From contig DTTG01000240.1 in the NCBI GenBank assembly GCA_012964845.1, positions 1 through 18,424 on the forward strand: DNA of 18,424 bases, given 5' to 3'. The notes beneath the pieces are model-generated. The model saw only the letters and a list, made by a program, of their open reading frames with translations, was not told where the DNA came from and searched no databases. Position numbers and translations under genes: made by a program. Positions 8,521 through 15,269 of the stretch are shown piece by piece. This DNA comes from Fidelibacterota bacterium (lineage in GTDB: Bacteria > Fidelibacterota > Marinisomatia > SCGC-AAA003-L08 > D37C17). Position 1 is the first letter of the stretch, and each line of letters starts with the position of its first letter.

Positions 8521-8613
8521 TTATTTCTTCTTCTTATGACGATTTGCCCGTAAACGTTTTTTACGTTTATGAGTATTCATCTTTTTCTTTTTACGTTTTT
8601 TTCCGCAAGGCAT
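8521..8613 (-). CDS. Small basic ribosomal protein, bS22/mS38 type (AURKAIP1/COX24 domain)
   Basis: A 30-codon gene: start ATG at 8613, stop TAA at 8521-8523. The product begins MPCGKKRKKKKMNTHKRKKR and ends LRANRHKKKK, with 18 of 30 residues Lys or Arg. This strongly resembles the short AURKAIP1/COX24-domain proteins annotated in Bacteroidota and the bS22 protein of mycobacterial 30S subunits, relatives of mitochondrial mS38. The K-(K)-M-x-x-H-K-x-(R/K)-K-x-x-x core is the shared signature. AAAGGA lies about six bases before the ATG, a good ribosome-binding site. It follows the HU gene by 15 bp, so the two are likely co-transcribed. It probably sits on the small ribosomal subunit near rRNA. 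Family recognition is from memory; the gene itself is well supported by start, Shine-Dalgarno and composition. Confidence 0.85.
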   Translation of the reverse strand: MPCGKKRKKKKMNTHKRKKRLRANRHKKKK

Positions 8614-8628
8614 ATTTTTTCCTTTATT

Positions 8629-8922
8629 TTAAAAACCTCTTAATAATGATTTATTGACTATATTCTTCAAAATTTTTGAAACTTTGAAAGCCGGTATGTA
8701 TCTTTCCTGCAATCTCACAATTTCTCGAGTGGCTGGATTTCGAGCATCTCTGGCAGCACGCTGTTTAACAATAAAACTGCCAAACCCGCGTAAATCCACG
8801 CGCTCTCCCCGTTTCAGGGATTCTGAAATACTGTGAATCACACCATCTAATACAGCTTCTATCTCTACTTTTGTGAGACCAGTCCCCTCAGCTACTTCTT
8901 TTATAATATCTGATTTTGTCAT
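8629..8922 (-). CDS. HU/IHF-family DNA-binding protein
   Basis: 97 residues, the usual size. The N-terminal helices (MTKSDIIKEVAEGTGLTKVE, then AVLDGVIHSISESLKRGE) and the strand block VDLRGFGSFIVKQRAARDAR are diagnostic. The DNA-inserting proline lies in RNPATRE (62-68) on the beta-arm. It bends and compacts DNA as a dimer. GFGSF and RNPxT are shared by HU and IHF subunits, so I do not choose between them; the C-terminal tail NKSLLRGF is slightly extended. The ATG overlaps the sppA stop as ATGA (8919-8922). There is no clear Shine-Dalgarno, but a possible promoter lies just upstream inside sppA. Confidence 0.95.
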   Translation of the reverse strand: MTKSDIIKEVAEGTGLTKVEIEAVLDGVIHSISESLKRGERVDLRGFGSFIVKQRAARDARNPATREIVRLQERYIPAFKVSKILKNIVNKSLLRGF

Positions 8923-9794
8923 CTTATCGTGTAGGGTAATTTATACTCTGGCGTAGGAAACAAAAACAAATTTCCTATGGGTGAGCTTTGGAATATATCC
9001 CCGAAAAGCATATCCAGCAAACCTTTTTTCTCTTCAGGTGGATAGACAATTTCCGGTTCTTCAACATATCCAGCTTCACGTGCTGCCAGCAGTACCGCAT
9101 CCTCAAAAGTCCCCAGCATATCTATTAATCCATTTTCTACAGCCTGTTTCCCGGAATAGACTTGACCATTGGCCAATTCAGCTGCTTGATCCATAGGGAT
9201 ATTTCTTTCTTTTGCTACCACGGAAAGAAACTGGCCATGAAGATCATCAATTAATCCCTGAAAATATTTTCGCTCCTCACTGGTTATATTCCTAAAAGGT
9301 GACCCGGAATCTTTAAGTGATCCGCTTTTTATGGTTTCATATTGGATTCCCATTTTATCCATCATTTCACCAATAATGGGATAGGACATGATAACGCCAA
9401 TGGATCCTGTTGCCGTCCCAGGATTTGCCATAATTGTATCAGCACCTAAAGCAATATAATAGCCTCCGGATGCTGCCACACCTCCCATGGATGCGATGAT
9501 TGGTTTATCGCTGAATTTAGAAATTTTTCGTACTTTTTCATATATTTCCTGACTGGCCGCCACACCCCCACCAGGTGTTTCCAATCGAACAACAATGGCA
9601 GCAATATTAGATTTCCTGTTAAAATAATTGAGATCATCTACTGCTTTTTTAGAATTGGTAATGGGCATATTAATTTCAACAATCCCCACTTTTGGACCTG
9701 AAGGGAGTACATTCCCCCATGGAATAATTGAAATTATTATTATGAAAACGATTAAGCCAATAATCCAATAGGAATATTTTCGACTGCCTGCCAT
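8919..9794 (-). CDS. sppA: Signal peptide peptidase SppA (short, 36-kDa type)
   Basis: 291 residues from ATG 9794, whose A is shared with the stop of the upstream gene (TAATG). Further in-frame starts exist at 9809 and beyond, but they overlap mltD coding sequence. The protein has one N-terminal membrane helix (about 8-25) and a periplasmic serine protease domain that degrades leftover signal peptides. The nucleophile Ser109 lies in GGVAASGGYYIALGAD, and the general-base Lys161 in IKSGSLKDSGSPFR, matching the Ser-Lys dyad of Bacillus SppA. RLETPGGGV (about 70-78) and GTATGSIGVI are also conserved. It is the half-length single-domain form, not the E. coli double-domain form. It is linked to mltD upstream and HU downstream by overlapping codons. 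Confidence 0.93.
   Translation of the reverse strand: MAGSRKYSYWIIGLIVFIIIISIIPWGNVLPSGPKVGIVEINMPITNSKKAVDDLNYFNRKSNIAAIVVRLETPGGGVAASQEIYEKVRKISKFSDKPIIASMGGVAASGGYYIALGADTIMANPGTATGSIGVIMSYPIIGEMMDKMGIQYETIKSGSLKDSGSPFRNITSEERKYFQGLIDDLHGQFLSVVAKERNIPMDQAAELANGQVYSGKQAVENGLIDMLGTFEDAVLLAAREAGYVEEPEIVYPPEEKKGLLDMLFGDIFQSSPIGNLFLFPTPEYKLPYTIR
8940..8969 (-). promoter_or_regulatory. Possible sigma70-type promoter for HU inside sppA
   Basis: On the leftward strand TTGTTT (8964-8969) is followed after 18 bases by TATAAA (8940-8945), 17 bases before the HU ATG. The -10 matches consensus at five of six positions, the -35 only at three. HU is normally made in large amounts, so an internal promoter at the end of sppA would make sense. 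In AT-rich DNA such matches occur by chance, and FCB-group promoters differ from this consensus. Confidence 0.25.
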
Positions 9795-11467
9795 TATGCT
9801 TTTGTCCATATTTTTAATTTTTGTCCAGTATAAATCCGATCGGAACGAAGTCCATTCCATTTTTTAATTTTACCTACTGAAGTTCGATATGACATTGCAA
9901 TTTCACTCAAGGTATCTCCCGCTCTCACGGTATGGTAAATTTGTTTTGATCCTGCAGATTTCTTTAATGCTAATTTTCTGTAGAGATCATAACCATCTGC
10001 AGGTATTTGTAATATTTGCCCCGGCTTAATATATTTTTTCATGGAGAGTTTATTAATAGCAACAATATCTTTAATCCTTACATCATATTTCCGGGCAATC
10101 AGCCACAAACTTTCACCCCATTTTACCTTATGCTCTAAAAAGACAATTTCCTGAATTTTTTCAATTTCTATTTCAGCAAATAAAGAATCAAAATCTGTTG
10201 AAGCATTAATGGGCATTCTGAATGCGTAGGATTTTCCATCCTCAATTGGAGGGATAGTTCCCTGCTTTAATTCCGGATTATAACTTTGGAGCAATGCCAA
10301 ATCTAATTTAGCACATTCACTGATTACCTGCAAACTCACAGCTTTATCAATTTCCACAATATTCCATTCCATTTTCGATTTTTTAACCAATGAAAATCCA
10401 TATTTCCCGGGGTTATTTGCAATAAAGATAGCAGCCATGATATTGGGAACATAATTCCTCGTTTGCGGTGGTAGGCGAGTGAGTTTCCAATAGTCTTTTG
10501 TACCCTGGCGTTTGATCGTTTTCCTCACACGCGCGGGACCACAGTTATAGGCTGCAAATGCCAAATACCAATCATCAAATTCCTGGTGTAAATCCTTTAA
10601 TAAGCGAGCGGCTGCATGGGTTGCTTTTTCAAAATCTCGCCGTTCATCTACCCACCAATTTTTTTTCAATCCATAATTTTTTCCTGTTGAAGAGATAAAT
10701 TGCCAAACTCCCGAGGCATGAGCATAGGAGTAAGCCTTGGGATTTAATCCACTTTCAATCATGGCCAGATAAAACAATTCTGGAGGAACTCCTTCTTCCT
10801 CTAAAATAGGTAAAATAATAGCTTTATAACGGGACATCCTATTGAGCCATTTTTGAAAACTCGTTCGTCCCTCATTTTGAAAAAATTTAATTATACTGGC
10901 TACTTTCTGATTGTAGGTTATGGGAATATGCCCGGGAATAATTTCAACCCGTTCTTCCACATATTCTAAATCTTCAAGTGTTTGTGCATAAATGTATTCA
11001 TCAAGCTTATCCTTTAATACCGCTACAGAAAACCCCGTTTCAACTTTATCCAATGTTACCGCTTCGTCTTCATAATAATCAATTGCAGCCGTGAGCAATC
11101 GGTTGAATTCCAAAGTCTGAAATTCATCATGACCAATTAACTCATCAATATGTGAAAGGGATTCGAATAATAACTCAAATTGATAAGCTGCTTCCAGCGT
11201 ATCCCCTGTAAGATCAGAAATTATGGCTTCCGCATAAATAGTTTTGGCTTCTGCCATTTGTGCATCAAAAATATCTTCTTCAGGTATTGTTTCTACACGC
11301 ATATCAGGAGGAATTTTTATTTCAATGGTTCCACTATCTCCTATGTCAGGTGACGATATCTTTACAGATCCAGTTTGCAAACTATCAATCGAAAATAAAA
11401 GACCGAATGATATAATTATTTGAATAATTGATCGTGATATTATCTTAATATTAACTCCTATTTTCAA
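9794..11467 (-). CDS. MltD-like membrane-bound lytic murein transglycosylase with two LysM repeats
   Basis: 557 residues if the TTG at 11467 is used. There is an N-terminal hydrophobic export signal (about 10-27, IISRSIIQIIISFGLLFSI). A helical spacer with acidic stretches (55-175) precedes a soluble-lytic-transglycosylase domain (about 215-355) with the catalytic Glu238 in LAMIESGLNP, then SGVWQFISSTGKNYGL and AFAAYNCGPARVRK. Two C-terminal LysM repeats follow (446-489 and 511-555) that bind peptidoglycan. The enzyme cleaves the glycan strands, leaving 1,6-anhydro ends. The architecture equals MltD of Gram-negative bacteria, though no lipobox cysteine is seen, so it may be periplasmic or held by the uncleaved helix. 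The start is uncertain: a perfect AGGAG (11455-11459) lies five bases upstream of an in-frame ATT (11447-11449), not of the TTG. Confidence 0.92.
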   Translation of the reverse strand: MKIGVNIKIISRSIIQIIISFGLLFSIDSLQTGSVKISSPDIGDSGTIEIKIPPDMRVETIPEEDIFDAQMAEAKTIYAEAIISDLTGDTLEAAYQFELLFESLSHIDELIGHDEFQTLEFNRLLTAAIDYYEDEAVTLDKVETGFSVAVLKDKLDEYIYAQTLEDLEYVEERVEIIPGHIPITYNQKVASIIKFFQNEGRTSFQKWLNRMSRYKAIILPILEEEGVPPELFYLAMIESGLNPKAYSYAHASGVWQFISSTGKNYGLKKNWWVDERRDFEKATHAAARLLKDLHQEFDDWYLAFAAYNCGPARVRKTIKRQGTKDYWKLTRLPPQTRNYVPNIMAAIFIANNPGKYGFSLVKKSKMEWNIVEIDKAVSLQVISECAKLDLALLQSYNPELKQGTIPPIEDGKSYAFRMPINASTDFDSLFAEIEIEKIQEIVFLEHKVKWGESLWLIARKYDVRIKDIVAINKLSMKKYIKPGQILQIPADGYDLYRKLALKKSAGSKQIYHTVRAGDTLSEIAMSYRTSVGKIKKWNGLRSDRIYTGQKLKIWTKA

Positions 11468-11497
11468 TTTTAATTAATGGGTATGGTCGGGTTGAAA

Positions 11498-12241
11498 TCA
11501 GGCTGAATATAATTCATAATTCGCTTTCTGGCCAGCTTTGGCATGAGCCAGATTTTGATTGATAATATTTCTGCAGTCTTGTAAAAGCTGATCCTTATTA
11601 TTTATATCCATTTCCAAGGTGGGTATGGGATTATCTATGATCATTTTTATGTGAGATTTCTTAATAGCGAGTGTACCCTTTGGCAATACATTTCCAGCAC
11701 CTAGAATGGTAATAGGAACCACAGGTAATTGAGTCCGAATAGCCAATATAAATCCTCCCTTTTTAAAAGGAAGCAATTCTTCCCCATTTGATCGGGTGCC
11801 TTCAGGGTAAATGAGGGTGGAAAATGAGGAATGCATAAGTGTCTCTACAGCTTCAGATACCGATTTTCTGGCAATTTCTGGATTTTGTCTATCAATTTTA
11901 ATCATTCCCGCAGCCTCCATTGCCCATCCAAATACTGGAACTCTAAATAACTCTTTTTTTGCCAGGAATACTAGATTAGAAGGAATAGCAGCAACTCCTA
12001 ATACAATATCCAAGGCACTTTCATGATTACTCATAAAAATATATTGCTTATCCAAATTTAAATTATCCAATCCATCTATTTCATATTGGATGCCAGTTGA
12101 CCATATAACCCATCGTGCCCACATTTTAATCAATTTACCTGTGTAATATTTTTCTTTATCAAACAAACCAACAGCAATAATTGGTATTGAGCATACACTT
12201 ATAGATAATACCAAATTAATAAGAAACCAGATTACTCTCAT
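11498..12241 (-). CDS. plsC: 1-acyl-sn-glycerol-3-phosphate acyltransferase
   Basis: 247 residues, the normal length. It adds the second acyl chain to lysophosphatidic acid to make phosphatidic acid, at the inner face of the cytoplasmic membrane. An N-terminal membrane helix (about 4-26) is followed by the catalytic NHESALD (72-78; the HxxxxD motif), FLAKKELFRVPVFGW (92-106), the glycerol-phosphate-binding block YPEGTRS (145-151) and VVPITILG (174-181). The start overlaps the serS stop as ATGA (12238-12241), so it is coupled to serS. It lies 30 bp before the mltD-like gene. Confidence 0.93.
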   Translation of the reverse strand: MRVIWFLINLVLSISVCSIPIIAVGLFDKEKYYTGKLIKMWARWVIWSTGIQYEIDGLDNLNLDKQYIFMSNHESALDIVLGVAAIPSNLVFLAKKELFRVPVFGWAMEAAGMIKIDRQNPEIARKSVSEAVETLMHSSFSTLIYPEGTRSNGEELLPFKKGGFILAIRTQLPVVPITILGAGNVLPKGTLAIKKSHIKMIIDNPIPTLEMDINNKDQLLQDCRNIINQNLAHAKAGQKANYELYSA

Positions 12242-13512
12242 GGGATTGAAATTATGTCCATATTCATAAAAGGATGTAATGCAGCAGGCAACTTAATTGT
12301 TCCATCCTCTTGCTGGTACGTTTCTAATAATGCCACCATTAAACGCGGAGTTGCAACGCCGGAGCCATTTAAAGTATGAATAAGTTCCGATTTCCCCGTA
12401 CTATTATTTCGATATCGAATATTGCTCCTTCTGGCCTGAAAGTTTTCAAAATTACTACAACTGGAAACTTCCAGATATTTATTTTCTGCGGGAGACCATA
12501 CCTCCAAATCATAACATTTTGCCGCAGAAAACGAAAGATCTCCAGAACATAATTCCAGAACACGATAATGCAGCCCTAGAGCTTGGAGAATGGCTTCTGC
12601 ATTTTCCAATAAAGTTTCAAGCTCTTTATAAGAATCATCCGGATGTACAAATTTCACCAATTCAACTTTATTGAATTGATGAACGCGAATCAGACCCCTT
12701 GTGTCTTTCCCATAACTTCCAGCCTCACGCCTGAAGCAGGCGCTGTAGGCAGCATATTTTTTAGGCAGTTCAGATTCAGGGATTATTTCACCCTGATGTA
12801 AATTCGTTACTGGCACTTCTGCTGTTGGAATGCAATAAAGGGCATCCTCTGGTATCTCATACATGTCATCCTTAAATTTAGGCAATTGCCCTGTATTTTG
12901 CATGGCTTCAGCATGGGCAAGAAAAGGAGGAAACAACTCTGTATAATTGTGTTTGGTAACATGATAGTCCAACATGAAATTTATTAATGCACGTTCAAGT
13001 TTTGCTCCCAAGCCTGTATAAAGAGGAAATCCAGCACCGGCCATTTTTACAGATCGCTTAAAGTCGAATAGTTTTAAATCTTCACCCAATCTTAAATGAT
13101 CCTTAGGTTCAAAGGAAAAATCAGGGACTTCGCCCCATTTTTTAATAACCACATTGCCTGTTTCATCCTTTCCCACTGGTACCGAAGAATGAACAATGTT
13201 GGGGACATAATATATATCATTGGCAATGCTTTCCTCAACTTTTCGAAGCTCTGTCTCCACTTCTTTAATTCTGTTTGAGACAGTGCGCATGGCTGCTATA
13301 TCTTCCTTGGCATTTCCCCCACCCTTTTTCAATTCAGCAATTGAACTGGACACCTGATTCTTTTCAGCCCGTAAAACTTCTACTTCTTTTAAACAATTTC
13401 TACGCTGAATATCAAATTCTAACAAATCAGATATGCTTACCTGCGACTGTTTCTGGGTCAATGAATCTTGTACATAACCCGTATTTTCCCTAATATATTT
13501 TAGCGATAACAT
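12238..13512 (-). CDS. serS: Seryl-tRNA synthetase
   Basis: 424 residues, the usual length for bacterial SerRS. It charges tRNA-Ser (and tRNA-Sec where present) with serine. The N-terminal antiparallel coiled-coil arm that grips the tRNA extra arm spans about 28-100. The class II core holds TAEVPVTN (230-237), motif 2 FRREAGSYGKDTRG (260-273) with the ATP-binding arginine, the serine-site region YLEVSSCSNFENFQARR (346-362), and motif 3 GSGVATPRLMVALLETYQ (383-400). Motif 3 reads ATPR where many family members have AxxR; the essential arginine is kept. AGGA lies six bases before the ATG. No T-box is seen in the 116-bp leader. Confidence 0.97.
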   Translation of the reverse strand: MLSLKYIRENTGYVQDSLTQKQSQVSISDLLEFDIQRRNCLKEVEVLRAEKNQVSSSIAELKKGGGNAKEDIAAMRTVSNRIKEVETELRKVEESIANDIYYVPNIVHSSVPVGKDETGNVVIKKWGEVPDFSFEPKDHLRLGEDLKLFDFKRSVKMAGAGFPLYTGLGAKLERALINFMLDYHVTKHNYTELFPPFLAHAEAMQNTGQLPKFKDDMYEIPEDALYCIPTAEVPVTNLHQGEIIPESELPKKYAAYSACFRREAGSYGKDTRGLIRVHQFNKVELVKFVHPDDSYKELETLLENAEAILQALGLHYRVLELCSGDLSFSAAKCYDLEVWSPAENKYLEVSSCSNFENFQARRSNIRYRNNSTGKSELIHTLNGSGVATPRLMVALLETYQQEDGTIKLPAALHPFMNMDIISIP

Positions 13513-13628
13513 TTCTAATCCTGAAATTTAGTGATTATCCAGATGATAAATTTAGTCAGAATCGTAAATGCTTCCAAAGATGCATTCCTGCACACTGCAA
13601 TAAAAATGATAACATTGGGAATGAAACA
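13513..13628. other. serS upstream gap with short repeats
   Basis: This 116-bp AT-rich gap has a 9-bp direct repeat AAATTTAGT (13524-13532 and 13548-13556) flanking a small hairpin TTATC-CAGAT-GATAA (13535-13549), just ahead of the serS start. It may be a leader structure or part of a promoter region. I see no convincing promoter, terminator or RNA gene. Confidence 0.3.
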
Positions 13629-15014
13629 TTAGTGCCCACCCCCTCTTAATACAACCCATAATGTTATAAATATAATTTTTAAATCCAATAATATGGACAT
13701 ATTTTCTATGTAGTAGAAATCATGTTTCAACTTATTATGAACATCTGCTACACTACTATCATAGACACCCATAATTTGAGCCCATCCGGTAATACCAGGC
13801 TTCACCTTTAAGCGACGGGAATAATAGGGGATATCCCGCATTAATTCTTCAATAATTTTGGGTCTCTCAGGCCTGGGACCAATGATACTCATATCTCCCC
13901 TTAAAACATTTAATAATTGAGGGATTTCATCCAAATGATATTTTCGGAGGATTTTCCCAAGGGGTGTAATCCGGGGATCATCTTTTCCGGCCCAAATTGG
14001 ACCCGTCGTTTTTTCAGAATTTTCATACATGGTACGGAATTTAATCAGGGTAAAGTTTTTCCCGTTTAGCCCTAATCTGGTCTGTTTATATAAAATGCTG
14101 CCAGGCGAAGTTAATTTAATTAAAAGTGCAAGCAGCATGTTAAATGGAAATATTAAAATAAATGCTGTAGTTGCAAGAAATATATCTCCGGCTCGTTTTA
14201 AAAATAGCTGATACTCTGTTATAATATCAGGATTAATATTTAATAGTGGTAATCCTCGAATCGTGTCAATACGCACCTGCCCGGTGATGGCTTCATACAT
14301 GTCCGGAATGATTTTTATACAAATATCATACAAGTTAAACTTGCCAATAATTTGTAATAGTTTTTCGTGTTCATGGATATCCAATACAATGATCATTTCA
14401 TGTATTTTATGCTGATCCAGATATGCTTTTATTTCTTCCGGTGAACCAAGATAATTACAATATCGACTCATATGGACACTTTCAGATTCATTAAAATAGC
14501 CCTGTAAGGCAAACCCAAGAGAAAGATTTCGATTCATTTCATCTGCCAGGTTGAATGCATCTTCACCTGAGCCAACGATAATTGTTCCGCGTCCTCCATA
14601 TCCTTTTGTTAAAAAATATCGTTGTGCGCTGCGGATGAATAATCGAAATAAAATATCTAAAATAATGAATGAATGTAAAAAAACCAAATCATATTGAGCT
14701 TTATCTATGCTGATTGATTTTGAGAAGATTCTATAAGAAATGTACCCAATACCAACTAAATAAATAAGCTGAATTATGGTTTTTGACTCATGAGCCCGAG
14801 AAATTGTTGAGGAGGGATTATAGCGTTTGGCAATATATATGAGAAATATGATTAAGATGAATACTCGAACAGGGTATTTAATTCCTACAAATTCACTGCC
14901 GGTGCTTTCTGATACCAAATATGAACAATAAAAAGCCAGACTATCCACAATAAACAAGGCTGCAATGGATATTATGGCAGGAATGTGATGTTGCTTTATT
15001 TCTCTAAATTTCAT
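13629..15014 (-). CDS. Polyprenyl-phosphate sugar-1-phosphate transferase (WbaP/WcaJ-like)
   Basis: 461 residues, matching the large polyisoprenyl-phosphate hexose-1-phosphate transferases that start exopolysaccharide, O-antigen or glycan assembly at the inner membrane. There are four N-terminal membrane helices (about 12-130), a Rossmann-like CoA-binding-type domain (GTIIVGSGEDAFNLADE, 143-159, to about 250), a membrane hairpin (about 275-300) and the catalytic bacterial sugar transferase domain. Visible catalytic motifs: KFRTM (325-329), the Asp-Glu dyad in LDEIPQLLNVLRGDMSIIGP (361-380, D362/E363), GPRPERP (379-385) and KPGITGWAQ (405-413). The donor sugar cannot be read off. No glycosyltransferase, flippase or polymerase genes flank it, which is unusual for this family. 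The ATG has no clear Shine-Dalgarno. Confidence 0.92.
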   Translation of the reverse strand: MKFREIKQHHIPAIISIAALFIVDSLAFYCSYLVSESTGSEFVGIKYPVRVFILIIFLIYIAKRYNPSSTISRAHESKTIIQLIYLVGIGYISYRIFSKSISIDKAQYDLVFLHSFIILDILFRLFIRSAQRYFLTKGYGGRGTIIVGSGEDAFNLADEMNRNLSLGFALQGYFNESESVHMSRYCNYLGSPEEIKAYLDQHKIHEMIIVLDIHEHEKLLQIIGKFNLYDICIKIIPDMYEAITGQVRIDTIRGLPLLNINPDIITEYQLFLKRAGDIFLATTAFILIFPFNMLLALLIKLTSPGSILYKQTRLGLNGKNFTLIKFRTMYENSEKTTGPIWAGKDDPRITPLGKILRKYHLDEIPQLLNVLRGDMSIIGPRPERPKIIEELMRDIPYYSRRLKVKPGITGWAQIMGVYDSSVADVHNKLKHDFYYIENMSILLDLKIIFITLWVVLRGGGH

Positions 15015-15099
15015 AATAAAATAAAAGGGTCATAAAAAAATAATTCTAATATTACTCCAGCAATGTTTAATGGTATAAAAGTTAGCGGCATTATTTACG

Positions 15100-15150
15100 A
15101 TAAAATGTGTAATTATTTAAAGCGTAATTGCTTACTAAATTACATTTTAT
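15100..15150. repeat. Long imperfect inverted repeat
   Basis: The left arm ATAAAATGTGTAATT (15100-15114) pairs with the right arm AATTACATTTTAT (15138-15150). Thirteen positions match and two bases of the left arm bulge out; the loop is 23 bases. The loop contains a further GTAATT (15124-15129) that can pair instead with AATTAC (15138-15143), giving two competing hairpins. It may be a terminator-like or regulatory structure before the sugar-transferase gene. Some of the match is expected in such AT-rich DNA. Confidence 0.4.
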
Positions 15151-15196
15151 TAAATATTTACGTTTTAAATTATTATTAAGCTTCATTTAATTTATA

Positions 15197-15218
15197 TTCC
15201 TTATTTTCGTTTAAGGAA
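15197..15218. terminator. Small hairpin after the exporter gene, weak terminator candidate
   Basis: TTCCTTA (15197-15203) and TAAGGAA (15212-15218) form a perfect 7-bp stem with an 8-base loop, 51 bases past the exporter stop. It lacks a G/C-rich stem and a following T-run, so it would be a poor intrinsic terminator. Confidence 0.25.
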
Positions 15219-15269
15219 CATAATTATCACGAATATTAGATGTCGGTTTAATATAATCACTAAATGAAA

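Larger units (their letters stand above)
15015..15269. other. 255-bp AT-rich gap between the exporter and sugar-transferase genes
   Basis: This is the longest non-coding stretch. It holds two inverted repeats (listed separately) and poly-A/T tracts. A 31-codon frame exists on the leftward strand (15091-15186) but looks like chance. The 5' UTR and promoter of the sugar-transferase gene should lie here. I see no clean consensus promoter and no convincing intrinsic terminator. Confidence 0.5.

Noticed and set aside
13513..13628. T-box or other amino-acid riboswitch before serS
   Set aside because: The gap is only 116 bp, no T-box consensus or terminator/antiterminator pair is seen, and T-boxes are mainly from Firmicutes.
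13552..13629. A 25-codon leftward frame starting in TAATG at the end of the sugar-transferase gene
   Set aside because: It has four Cys, no Shine-Dalgarno and no recognisable pattern. It looks like chance in an AT-rich gap.
15091..15186. A 31-codon leftward frame (MKLNNNLKRKYLIK...) with AAGGA upstream
   Set aside because: The Lys/Asn/Tyr-rich composition is what random AT-rich DNA gives, and the AAGGA spacing is about ten bases. No homology is recognised.
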